Shown in pieces: positions 56,393 to 64,000 of a stretch of 64,000 nt of DNA. Position 1 is the stretch's first letter, and each line of letters opens with the position of its first letter. A program made the translations under genes and the position numbers. Under the pieces are notes generated by a model, which worked only from the letters and a program-made list of their open reading frames with translations, was not told the DNA's origin and did no database searches. The stretch comes from Marinobacter sp. F4218 (GTDB lineage: Bacteria; Pseudomonadota; Gammaproteobacteria; Pseudomonadales; Oleiphilaceae): contig NZ_JAHZIL010000002.1 in NCBI RefSeq assembly GCF_019443085.1, positions 682,001 to 746,000 on the forward strand. Reading direction: 5' to 3'.

Positions 56393-58510
56393 TCATTTGT
56401 AGACGTCGGCATCTCTGGCCGAGCCGTCTACCTTCTCCAGAATGCGCCGATGAACACATTGCCCCCAATAAGTCCCTACTGATGCTTTCCATGCTTCCCT
56501 GTGAAGATAATCCAGCGCCCACCTGTCTCTTGCGATGCGTGCAACCTTTGCGTTCGACAAATAGACAGGGCCGTGTTGCAGGCAACTCTCCACATCACTG
56601 GCCCAATGCTGCTGACGGGCAGCGGCTGTATGAACACGAGCGAACGCCTGATGCAGGCGATTGACATGTGGAATCAGAATCGCCTGCTGGAAAGGTGTGA
56701 GGGTTTGGGAAGGCCTGCTCAACAACCGGTACTCCAAGGCACGTTCAAGCACGGGAGGTGGCTGGAATTCCTCGGGTATCATCAACAAGCGCCTCTCCAG
56801 CAACCCTATCCCCAGCGCCTGGCGACTCAGCAGGACGGAAGTCGGCGCCGACAGAATCAGCGGTACCGCGACCGGAAGCGACCAGAAAAAAAACAGTGTA
56901 TCCAGCTGCCAGGCAAACAGTGCCCAACCACTTCCAACCAGCATGGCCGGCAGTTGATTCCAGAATCCCTCTCGCCAGGTTATCTCCTCGGTCCGGTTCT
57001 GACCGGCCCATTTAAGGGAAACGTTAAAGAGCGCCGCAATGACAAACCGACTGTGAGCCAACATTCGAACGGGCGCCAGCAAGACAGACACCAGACTTTC
57101 AAGCAGAACACTCTTCAGCAACTTTATATAGCCACCAAACCCGGCGGAAGTGCGCTGGACCACTGAATCGAAAATGGCCAGGAACTTCGGGAAGAACAAC
57201 AGCATCAAGGTACTCAGGGCCAGCCCCAACGCCCACTCGGGCCGCCACTCCGGCCATAGTGGGAACAGGCCCTGATACCCTTCAGGGAAGTAGTCAATGG
57301 GCGCAAGCGTCATCTGCGCCGCCGAGATCGTCACCGCGATGAGGAACAGCAGCCACAGCGGGGATGCCAGATAGGCCATAACTCCATTGAGAAAAGCCAT
57401 CCGGTGCGCGAACCGCAGACCTGGCTCCCGAAGCATGACCCAAAGATGCTGAAGATTGCCCTTTGCCCATCGGTTATCTCGAGCCAGCTCATCTCCCAGT
57501 GTTGGCGGCGATTCCTCAAAGCTTCCACCCAGCTGCGGCTCCAGCCAGACTTCGTAGCCGGCACGACCCATGTAGGCCGCCTCGACAAAGTCGTGACTCA
57601 TGATGGCGCCGCTGAAGAGTCCTCGTCCAGGGAGTTTTCGCAACCCGCAGTGCTTCATGAAAGGCTCAACCCGAAGTATCGCGTTATGGCCCCAGAACGC
57701 CGCGTCACCCATCTGTACGGCGGCCAGGCCGGTGGCAAACAGTGGAGAATAGAAACGGTTAGCAAACTGCTGAATCCTTGCAAACAGCGATTTTCCATTG
57801 ATGATGTTGGGGTTGGTTTGCAGGATCCCGACCTGGGGCTCCAGCTCCATAAGCTGCACCATCTGGCAGACCGTCTGGCCGCTCAGCAGGCTATCGGCGT
57901 CGAGGACAACCATATATTTGTGGCGGCGTCCCCACCGTCGGAGGAAATCTGCCACATTTCCGCTCTTGAAATTCAGATTGACCGCTCTGCGCCGGTAGAA
58001 GATCCGGCCCTCCGCACCAAGCTCGGTCACGAGATCGTACCAGGCCGCCCGCTCTTCCAGCCAAACATCCGGGGATCGGCTATCAGACAGGATATAAAAC
58101 TCGAAGTGGTCGAGTTTCCCCTGGCCGGCAAGGTCTTCATAGACCGCTTTCAGGCCTTTGAAGGTCCAGTCGACGGGTTCGTGATAGATGGGGAGCAGAA
58201 TCGCGGTTGTCGCCAGCGGCGCTGACTCAAGCTCTGCCTTTGAATGCCGCTTGACCAGCGAATAGGAATCGCCTCCGAAGGACCGGATAAAGAATCCCCA
58301 GACGGCGATCCAGAAGCCAATCGCAATCCAGATGTAAAGCACAGCGAAAAGAACGATCAGGGCTTTTTCAACGATCGTGCCGCCGTGGTACGGCAATATC
58401 CAGAGCAGGTAATAGGTGGCTATGGCGGTCTGGCCGAACACCAGAAATATCATCAGGCTCCGGCGAAAGATTGCAACACCACGCCAACCGGATCGCCTAG
58501 CCTTTCCCAT
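56393..58510 (-). CDS. opgH: Glucans biosynthesis glucosyltransferase OpgH (MdoH)
   Basis: From the ATG at 58510 (CGGAG 6 bp upstream) this is a 705-aa membrane GT2 enzyme that makes the osmoregulated periplasmic glucan backbone from UDP-glucose. It has 'KYMVVLDADSLLSG', 'AFWGHNAILRVEPF', 'IMSHDFVEAAYMGRAGYEVW' and 'RDNRWAKGNLQHL', with about eight membrane helices and 'LLAPVRMLAHSRFV'. It is over 100 residues shorter than E. coli OpgH because the cytoplasmic N-terminal region is missing. Its start overlaps the upstream small gene by 14 bp. Confidence 0.92.
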   Translation of the reverse strand: MGKARRSGWRGVAIFRRSLMIFLVFGQTAIATYYLLWILPYHGGTIVEKALIVLFAVLYIWIAIGFWIAVWGFFIRSFGGDSYSLVKRHSKAELESAPLATTAILLPIYHEPVDWTFKGLKAVYEDLAGQGKLDHFEFYILSDSRSPDVWLEERAAWYDLVTELGAEGRIFYRRRAVNLNFKSGNVADFLRRWGRRHKYMVVLDADSLLSGQTVCQMVQLMELEPQVGILQTNPNIINGKSLFARIQQFANRFYSPLFATGLAAVQMGDAAFWGHNAILRVEPFMKHCGLRKLPGRGLFSGAIMSHDFVEAAYMGRAGYEVWLEPQLGGSFEESPPTLGDELARDNRWAKGNLQHLWVMLREPGLRFAHRMAFLNGVMAYLASPLWLLFLIAVTISAAQMTLAPIDYFPEGYQGLFPLWPEWRPEWALGLALSTLMLLFFPKFLAIFDSVVQRTSAGFGGYIKLLKSVLLESLVSVLLAPVRMLAHSRFVIAALFNVSLKWAGQNRTEEITWREGFWNQLPAMLVGSGWALFAWQLDTLFFFWSLPVAVPLILSAPTSVLLSRQALGIGLLERRLLMIPEEFQPPPVLERALEYRLLSRPSQTLTPFQQAILIPHVNRLHQAFARVHTAAARQQHWASDVESCLQHGPVYLSNAKVARIARDRWALDYLHREAWKASVGTYWGQCVHRRILEKVDGSARDADVYK

Positions 58511-58784
58511 CGTCAACTCCGGGCGGATTGTAGCCAATACTGCCCCGTTTCAGGGGCGGACAGATCTCAGGCACGGCAAGAGTGGGTAACGAAAAATACT
58601 CGGGAATCATATCTATTACACGATCCCGGACACTGGTCTGGGAATCGTCTGCCTGAGACGCCAGAACCGCCTTCTCCAGAAGCTGTAGCAGCCTGCAGCA
58701 TTGGTCTCCGGTCATCTCGACACCGGATTCCACGAGGTAGAGGAAGGCCCGGTTGAAGACGTCCTGAAGGTCAATATCGCGCAT
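58497..58784 (-). CDS. Small unknown protein between opgG and opgH
   Basis: This 95-aa acidic, mostly helical protein ('MRDIDLQDVFNRAFLYLVES', 'QCCRLLQLLEKAVLAS', 'DMIPEYFSLPTLAVPEICPP') fills the space between opgG (24 bp away) and opgH (14-bp overlap). The packing and overlap argue that it is a real, translationally coupled gene. I do not recognise a family. Since OpgH here lacks its cytoplasmic N-terminal region, the small protein might supply a regulatory part in trans, but there is no sequence proof. Confidence 0.6.
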   Translation of the reverse strand: MRDIDLQDVFNRAFLYLVESGVEMTGDQCCRLLQLLEKAVLASQADDSQTSVRDRVIDMIPEYFSLPTLAVPEICPPLKRGSIGYNPPGVDDGKG

Positions 58785-58808
58785 TCGAAACGTTGCTCCC
58801 GGGGTTGC

Positions 58809-60350
58809 TCACTCGGACTGACGCATCAGGTTATTGTCACTGCCCAGCTCGTAAATCCAGGTCTCGGTCATTGGGGCGCCATCAAGGCTGAGGAAGGCCC
58901 TCAGGGACAACACCTTGCCAGGCTCAGGACGCGCCAATATCGAAAGGCGCCACATGTCCTTTGCTTCTACAAACTGGACAAAATGCTCCAGAATCTCGAC
59001 ACCCTCCCCACCGGAAACATTACTCACCACGGGTGCGTCGCGGGAAAGCCCTGACAACTCCTCACTCTCAAAATCAACGACAAACCGGTAGGCGTTGGGA
59101 TTGTCATCAGAGGGTTCACTGCTACCGAAGAAGGTCGGGATGGCGCGCCCGGTTTTCTGACCGCTGATATCGGGGCCACCAAAACTCACCCGGTAATTGA
59201 AGTCCAACGTCTCCCCGGCGCGAAATGTGGAATCGGGTTTCCAGAACGCCACGATGTTGTCGTTCGACTCCTCCTCGGTGGGCAGTTCGACCAGCACCAC
59301 ATTGCCGGTCCCCCAACCATCGCCGCTTTCAACCCAGGCACTTGGCCTGATGTCATACCGGTACCCAACATCTTCATAGGATTCAAACTGTTGGTCCCTT
59401 TGCATCAACCCAAAGCCTTCCAGATCTCCGACCTGGTGGTAACTCATCCTCAGTTTTTTCGGGTTCAGCAGCGGGCGCCAAAGCCACTCCCCGGTTTCAA
59501 CGTCGTGAACAAGGAGGCCATCCGAGTCGTGAACTTCGGGGCGCCATTGCCCCAGGGGTTTCAACGAGTTCTCGCCGTAGAAAAACATTGACGTCAAAGG
59601 CGCGAGGCCCAGTTGCTCAATATCCTCCCTGAAAAACAGCTTGGCCGTGACATCCACCCGGGTGGAGGAGCCTGGCTGGATGACAAATCGGTAGGCGCCG
59701 GTAATCGAGGCTCCATCAAGCAGCGCGAACACCACCATTGAGTCATCGCCAGTTGCAGGTTGTTGGAGCCAGAACTCAGTGAACGACGGGAACTGCTCAC
59801 CTGAGGCCAAGCCGGTGTTAATGGCGATGCCCCGTGCCGATATTCCCAGACGCTGATTTTCGCCCATTCCCCGAAAGTAACTGGCGCCACCAAATACCAG
59901 GAACTGTTCTCTCACATCAGAGCCAGAGAACGGGTAGGTGACTTTGAATCCCGCATACCCCAGGTCGGCTGGAATACGGTTCATCAAGTCCTTGTCAGGA
60001 TACGTAAACGCTTCCCGGCGAAATGGAATGGGGTGCTCGTTTCCCTCCTTCACCTCATTAAGGCGCACAGGGTGAGCGTAAAAGCTGCCGGGCGCCATCA
60101 TCGTCACCCGGAACTTTGCCCCGGACTCACGCCAAAGGGCTGCGTTCGGATCAAACTGAATGGATCGATGTTGGGACGGGCTGAGTTCCCGGAGAAAATC
60201 CGGCACTTCTTGAGGCGCCTCAAATTCCGCCCCAGCAAGCGCCTCAGCTTTCTGCTCAACATCGTTAAAATCGAAGCCGTAAACGAGGCGAGGCAACGTC
60301 ATAACAAATGCCAAGCAAAGTATGACTCGATACTTCCTGGTATCTGCCAC
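58809..60350 (-). CDS. opgG: Periplasmic glucan biosynthesis protein OpgG (MdoG)
   Basis: From the GTG at 60350, preceded by AGAGGGCAGGA, this is a 513-aa protein close to E. coli OpgG length, with a Sec signal peptide ('VILCLAFVMTLPRLVYG'). Upstream ATG codons would add 20 or so residues before the signal. Motifs include 'FDFNDVEQKAEALA', 'FYAHPVRLNEVKEG', 'ADLGYAGFKVTYP', 'FGGASYFRGMGENQRLG' and 'RPEVHDSDGLLVHD'. It works with OpgH on periplasmic glucans. It is a paralogue of the Tat-exported OpgD-like protein. Confidence 0.9.
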   Translation of the reverse strand: MADTRKYRVILCLAFVMTLPRLVYGFDFNDVEQKAEALAGAEFEAPQEVPDFLRELSPSQHRSIQFDPNAALWRESGAKFRVTMMAPGSFYAHPVRLNEVKEGNEHPIPFRREAFTYPDKDLMNRIPADLGYAGFKVTYPFSGSDVREQFLVFGGASYFRGMGENQRLGISARGIAINTGLASGEQFPSFTEFWLQQPATGDDSMVVFALLDGASITGAYRFVIQPGSSTRVDVTAKLFFREDIEQLGLAPLTSMFFYGENSLKPLGQWRPEVHDSDGLLVHDVETGEWLWRPLLNPKKLRMSYHQVGDLEGFGLMQRDQQFESYEDVGYRYDIRPSAWVESGDGWGTGNVVLVELPTEEESNDNIVAFWKPDSTFRAGETLDFNYRVSFGGPDISGQKTGRAIPTFFGSSEPSDDNPNAYRFVVDFESEELSGLSRDAPVVSNVSGGEGVEILEHFVQFVEAKDMWRLSILARPEPGKVLSLRAFLSLDGAPMTETWIYELGSDNNLMRQSE

Positions 60351-60446
60351 GATCCTGCCCTCTTCCTTGCGTGCTTCCGATGGATCACCTATCAACATAG
60401 GCAAATCTAGCCACAAGTGGCAACTCGAAAGTAGAGGAAACGGAGG

Positions 60447-61598
60447 TTACATGTCGACGAAAATGGAAAAAGACAGATCTGGGTGGCTCGGAAGAGTCAA
60501 CTCAGGGTCCGAAACCGCGAGCATCTTACCCACACTTAATGCGGCGTAAAAATCCCGGGAATCGAGTTTGAGGGAAACTTCGCCCACGCTCGCGCCGCCC
60601 TCTTGCAGGCCGTCAGGCTCATTACCCGGGGTCCAACCACGGAGCATCGCCATCTGGACAGAGGACTGAGTGCCGGGGAACACAGGAATCCGGAATTTCG
60701 GACTTCCCGCTTCAAGCCGCAGCCATCCGCCTTCTGCGGCGTATTTGGCTTGGCCGCTGTAACCCATGGCCAAGGACGATCCTGCAATCTGGATCTGCTC
60801 GGCTGAGGGCAGATCCTTACCTGCAAATTGGTACTGACCGCCCAATCCGAGGCTCCAGTCATGAAATTCCCGATGGATCGATGCCGACAGCGCAATTTTC
60901 CGGAACTGATCTTCCGTGTAGTTGTGACTCGATGTGTTGGTGACGTCCCGGGTTTCAACACCGCCGAACGCTCTAAGACTTGTGGAGGACCGCAATCCCG
61001 CCAACAACTCGTGATCTTCCCGCACCTCGAGTCCGAGTTTCGAAATCTGGTACTGGGTTTCCTCCGCCCAGCCCGTCGCATTTGCCATGCTCGAAGTGCC
61101 GGAGGCATGGTTCAACAGGCTGTTCAGGGAAAACCCGCGCCAGGAAACCAGTGGCCGGCTCCCCTTGATCCTGAAAACATCGTGTTCGCTCTGGGAGTCG
61201 AACCGGTTGCCTTCGCCAACGCTCACTCCCGTCCAATCGCTGTTCTCGAACTCCATACCGATATCAAAGTTCGACACCGAAAGCCCGTAATTGAACACCA
61301 GAGAGCTGGACTCAAGATTTTCACGTCGGGAGACAGTGTCCTGATAATTGAGCCCGATCCGCTGCTTTGACCAGCCCAGGTCATCGCTTGCAAGGCCAAC
61401 TCTGCCGTACGTCCGTTCGTCGTCGTGATTGGAGGAGCCGGTGACCTGAACTTTCGACGCCACGTATCTGGCAACTGATGGCAGCAGTTCACCCGGGTAG
61501 CCACCTGCAGGCCCGCTTGCGCCTTCATAGCCCGATGCGGCGCCAATATTGATGAGTGAAATGCACAAAATCAGTGCAAAAAAACGGGTAACTCGCAC
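60447..61598 (-). CDS. TpsB/ShlB-FhaC-like outer-membrane barrel without POTRA domains
   Basis: From the GTG at 61598 (AAGGA 6-7 bp upstream) this is a 383-aa protein with a signal peptide ('FFALILCISLINIGAASG') and then only beta-strand sequence. 'LPSAEQIQIAGSSLAMGY' matches the L6-loop motif of TpsB/Omp85 transporters, and the end ('FYAALSVGKMLAVSDPE', 'SFSIFVDM') matches their last strands. Typical members are about 550-600 aa with two POTRA domains, absent here, and the conserved VRGY Arg is Met278. It may be a channel or structural protein rather than a two-partner secretion transporter. It lies upstream of opgG on the same strand. Confidence 0.65.
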   Translation of the reverse strand: MRVTRFFALILCISLINIGAASGYEGASGPAGGYPGELLPSVARYVASKVQVTGSSNHDDERTYGRVGLASDDLGWSKQRIGLNYQDTVSRRENLESSSLVFNYGLSVSNFDIGMEFENSDWTGVSVGEGNRFDSQSEHDVFRIKGSRPLVSWRGFSLNSLLNHASGTSSMANATGWAEETQYQISKLGLEVREDHELLAGLRSSTSLRAFGGVETRDVTNTSSHNYTEDQFRKIALSASIHREFHDWSLGLGGQYQFAGKDLPSAEQIQIAGSSLAMGYSGQAKYAAEGGWLRLEAGSPKFRIPVFPGTQSSVQMAMLRGWTPGNEPDGLQEGGASVGEVSLKLDSRDFYAALSVGKMLAVSDPELTLPSHPDLSFSIFVDM

Positions 61599-61931
61599 TC
61601 GTGATCCTTCGGGAGGTGACCAAAATATGAACAGCACTTTATCTGCCCAACGGCGTTCAACACCAGCCAGATTGACCAAAAATTACATCTTTTAATATGC
61701 GGCAATACATGCCCTTATAATTGCATTTGAAAGTTGTTTGCGAAGTGTTGCACAGTGTAACCAAAGCCCGATCCTGAAACATTCCGGTTACACTTCCTTA
61801 CACCAAGGCCGCAAACCTCCATTTCGACGGACAACTTCGTTAAACTCGGCACAGTTTGTGATTAGGCTAAAGCGACACGCTTGGAAGATTCCCATTCAGG
61901 GGCAGTGATTGCTCAACAAAGGACGAACCCA
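61599..61931. promoter_or_regulatory. 333-bp divergent intergenic region of galU
   Basis: No gene is seen. The region separates galU from the barrel-protein gene and must hold both promoters. A 9-bp perfect inverted repeat, AGTGTAACC (61754-61762) and GGTTACACT (61786-61794), lies in its galU-proximal half, with centres 32 bp apart, near three helical turns. Confidence 0.45.
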
Positions 61932-62768
61932 ATGATCAAAAAATGTCTGTTCCCCGTTGCCGGATACGGCACCCGCTTTCTTCCCGCCACCAAGGCCATG
62001 CCGAAGGAAATCCTCCCGGTCGTTAACAAGCCGCTGGTGCAATACGGTGTGGAAGAAGCTGCCGAGGCCGGGATCCATGAATTTGGTTTTGTAACCGGGC
62101 GCGGCAAACGGGCTATCGAGGATCATTTTGATATCAGCTATGAGCTGGAGCATCAGATCGCAGGCTCGGGCAAGGAAGACCTACTCGCGTCCATTCGCGA
62201 CCTGATCGATAACAACACCTTTGCATTTACCCGCCAGAACGAGATGAAAGGCCTCGGCCATGCGATTCTGACAGGTCGCAACCTGGTCGGAGACAACCCT
62301 TTCGCGGTGGTTCTGGCGGACGACTTCTGCCTGGGCCCTGATGGTGAGGATGGCGTGCTGGCTCAGATGGTCAAGCTTTACAACCAGTTCCGCTGTTCCA
62401 TTGTTGCCATCGAAGAGGTGCCGGAAGACGAGACCCACAAATACGGCGTCATAGCTGGCGACTCCATGAAGGATGGCCTGTACCGGATTACCGACATGGT
62501 TGAGAAACCGGCACCTGAAGACGCGCCCAGCAACCTTGCGATTATCGGCCGATACATACTGACCCCGGACATCTTCGAAATCATCGAACGAACACCGGCC
62601 GGCAAGAACGGCGAAGTTCAGATCACCGATGCACTTCTGGAACAGGCCAAAAATGGCTGTGTGCTCGCTTACCAGTTCAAGGGCCGCCGCTTCGACTGCG
62701 GCAGTATCGATGGCTTTGTTGAAGCGACCAACTATGTTTACGAAAACATCTACAAGAAGGAAAACTGA
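61932..62768 (+). CDS. galU: UTP-glucose-1-phosphate uridylyltransferase
   Basis: From the ATG at 61932 (AAAGGACG upstream) this 278-aa enzyme makes UDP-glucose. It has the nucleotidyltransferase signature 'CLFPVAGYGTRFLPATKAMP', 'EILPVVNKPLVQYGVEEA', 'VVLADDFCLG' and 'RFDCGSIDGFVEATNYV'. UDP-glucose is the substrate of OpgH encoded nearby and a likely precursor for the EPS sugars. An upstream in-frame ATG at 61881 has no family similarity. Confidence 0.96.
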   Translation: MIKKCLFPVAGYGTRFLPATKAMPKEILPVVNKPLVQYGVEEAAEAGIHEFGFVTGRGKRAIEDHFDISYELEHQIAGSGKEDLLASIRDLIDNNTFAFTRQNEMKGLGHAILTGRNLVGDNPFAVVLADDFCLGPDGEDGVLAQMVKLYNQFRCSIVAIEEVPEDETHKYGVIAGDSMKDGLYRITDMVEKPAPEDAPSNLAIIGRYILTPDIFEIIERTPAGKNGEVQITDALLEQAKNGCVLAYQFKGRRFDCGSIDGFVEATNYVYENIYKKEN

Positions 62769-62774
62769 GAGGTA

Positions 62775-62794
62775 GGCGGCTTTGGCTAGCCACC
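62775..62794. terminator. Possible shared terminator between galU and the XRE gene
   Basis: GGCGGCT and AGCCACC form 7-bp arms (one G-T pair) around TTGGCT between the convergent galU and XRE genes. It overlaps the XRE stop region and has no clear T run. Confidence 0.3.
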
Positions 62795-63202
62795 GAGGAT
62801 CTGAAGAATCATGCGCCGGTTCTCCGTGGACGTATTGCGGAACCGGCGCAGCAGTTCCACTTCCTCCTCCGACAGTTGAACGCGGTTGATTTCCTGCTCC
62901 AGTTGTTTGATCGCGACCGAGAGATCGTCACTGTTGCTGAAGGCCAGGCCTGGTAACTCGAGCTGGCCGCCATCGCCAGGCTCGTCCAGATCAAGAAGGT
63001 TTTCCAGGGGAGTTTCAGTACGCATGCAGAAATCAAGCAGTTCGGTCACGCTGGGGTAACTGCGCTGCCTCGCATCGGTTGCCTCCCAGCTTCTGACGCG
63101 GGTCTCCTCCACACCGCACATCTGGGCTACATCCCACCGCGAGAGGCGACCGTCCTCACGAATCTGTCGCAAGCGACGATTGAACGTTTGCAGGTACCGC
63201 AT
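62786..63202 (-). CDS. XRE-type helix-turn-helix protein
   Basis: This 138-aa protein has an N-terminal helix-turn-helix ('NRRLRQIREDGRLSRWDVAQ', then 'CGVEETRVRSWE') and a C-terminal helical tail ('VAIKQLEQEINRVQLSEEEV') likely used for dimer formation. It is divergent from the RibD-C-like gene and convergent with galU. Target genes are unknown. Confidence 0.85.
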   Translation of the reverse strand: MRYLQTFNRRLRQIREDGRLSRWDVAQMCGVEETRVRSWEATDARQRSYPSVTELLDFCMRTETPLENLLDLDEPGDGGQLELPGLAFSNSDDLSVAIKQLEQEINRVQLSEEEVELLRRFRNTSTENRRMILQILGG

Positions 63203-63353
63203 AACTGGTTGCCTCTACCCTCTGCAGGGGCCAGTGTGTCTGAGCCCAGAAAAGATCCGAATCTCACCGAAAAGTGAATCAAACTGGAAATGTAACGTAC
63301 ATATAGCTTTGCACACAATCTACCTTTATTGAATCCGATGGCGACGGAACAGG

Positions 63354-64000
63354 ATGTATATGGCTGCACAACCTCTGGATGTCGAGACCGCCTGGCAACT
63401 GGTGCTGCAAGCCGTCAATCGCAGCGATGTGACACTGGGCTTGCCTGAAAGCAGCGAGGCTGCGGTAAGGCTCAATGGCCAGGGTGCATGGCATTTGCTG
63501 CATCCTGCGACGCCCCAGGCAAAAGACGTTCTTTCCCTCTTTCTGCCCTTGTGCAAGCCACTGGCACCCGGCACACCCTCACGCGTGGTCGGACAACTCG
63601 GGCAGAGCCTCGATGGTCGAATCGCGACGGTCACTGGGCGCTCACGGTTTATTAACGGTTCAGACGGCATTACTCATTTGCACCGTATCCGTGCTGTATC
63701 GGATGCGGTGATCGTCGGCGCTGGAACCGCGATGACGGATAACCCGCGGTTGACCGTCCGACGCACCCAGGGCCCCAATCCGGTTCGCGTCGTCATCGAC
63801 CGGCATCGCCGCGTTCCGGACGGCCACCACCTGTTCACCGATGACGAAGCGCCAACACTGAGGTTGGTGGCCGGACGGTACAAGCCGAGAGCCCAGGCAA
63901 CATTGTGCGAAGGCGTGACAGAAGTGCCCTGTCTCGGTGATGACCGAGACCGGGAGACGGTCAATCCGACGATTATTATCCAGGTACTGGCAGACTTCGG
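63354..64000 (+). CDS. RibD C-terminal-domain (DHFR-like) reductase, 5' part
   Basis: The frame opens at ATG 63354 (or 63360, better placed behind AGGA) and stays open to the right edge, so about 215 residues are visible. 'GQLGQSLDGRIATVTG', 'THLHRIRAVSDAVIVGAGTA' and 'DNPRLTVR' with 'PVRVVIDR' are the RibD-C NADPH-dependent reductase pattern. About 75 N-terminal residues precede that domain and do not look like a RibD deaminase. It could be a riboflavin-pathway reductase or a stand-alone relative of unknown substrate. Confidence 0.8.
   Translation, partial: MYMAAQPLDVETAWQLVLQAVNRSDVTLGLPESSEAAVRLNGQGAWHLLHPATPQAKDVLSLFLPLCKPLAPGTPSRVVGQLGQSLDGRIATVTGRSRFINGSDGITHLHRIRAVSDAVIVGAGTAMTDNPRLTVRRTQGPNPVRVVIDRHRRVPDGHHLFTDDEAPTLRLVAGRYKPRAQATLCEGVTEVPCLGDDRDRETVNPTIIIQVLADF

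Overview
The window reads as one chromosomal segment of a marine-type gammaproteobacterium, most likely Marinobacter or a close relative. This is inferred from the gene set (prpBC-acnD-prpF-prpD methylcitrate locus, opgG/opgH/opgD glucan genes, galU, an exosortase-A-type exopolysaccharide locus) and moderate GC with tightly packed operons. No RNA genes, IS elements, phage genes or CRISPR arrays were recognised.

Region 1 (1-17.4 kb) holds a biosynthetic cluster: a 5'-truncated cupin/JmjC-like gene, a phosphopantetheinyl transferase, a 2198-aa A-PCP-KS-AT-ACP-aminotransferase hybrid synthase, a 2150-aa C-A-PCP-C-A-PCP synthetase with no thioesterase, two tandem alpha/beta-hydrolase-fold genes resembling the exosortase-A-associated hydrolase pair, and a membrane acyltransferase-3. 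A surface lipoprotein with golvesin-like domains follows.

Region 2 (17.6-45.4 kb) is a large exopolysaccharide (EPS) locus with both strands in use. The left part carries an aminotransferase-like protein, glycosyltransferases, a pyruvyl transferase, a Wzx-type flippase, a secreted lyase-like protein, a Wzy/ligase-type protein, a low-molecular-weight phosphatase and two ATP-grasp enzymes. The right part is a long minus-strand operon with the exosortase-A-associated set: PEP-CTERM protein, initiating sugar transferase, Wza-like export lipoprotein, Wzz-like chain-length protein, CpsD-like protein with a ruined nucleotide site, outer-membrane barrel, polysaccharide deacetylase, FemAB-like protein, glycosyltransferase and a second deacetylase. 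No exosortase gene is present in the window.

Region 3 (45.5-54.8 kb) is the propionate (2-methylcitrate) pathway: GntR regulator, prpB, prpC, acnD, prpF and, after an opposing PEP-CTERM gene, prpD. Both PEP-CTERM genes have upstream elements that fit sigma-54 promoters.

Region 4 (54.8-64 kb) has the osmoregulated periplasmic glucan operon (opgG, a small unknown gene, opgH, opgD), a TpsB-like barrel protein without POTRA domains, galU (which makes the UDP-glucose that OpgH uses), an XRE-type regulator and the 5' part of a RibD-C-like reductase gene.

The main candidate for something undescribed is the neighbourhood of the hybrid NRPS/PKS, the two hydrolases with altered nucleophile elbows, the acyltransferase and the EPS locus. 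I infer, without proof, that a short beta-amino-acid-containing peptide may be attached to, or exported with, the polysaccharide.
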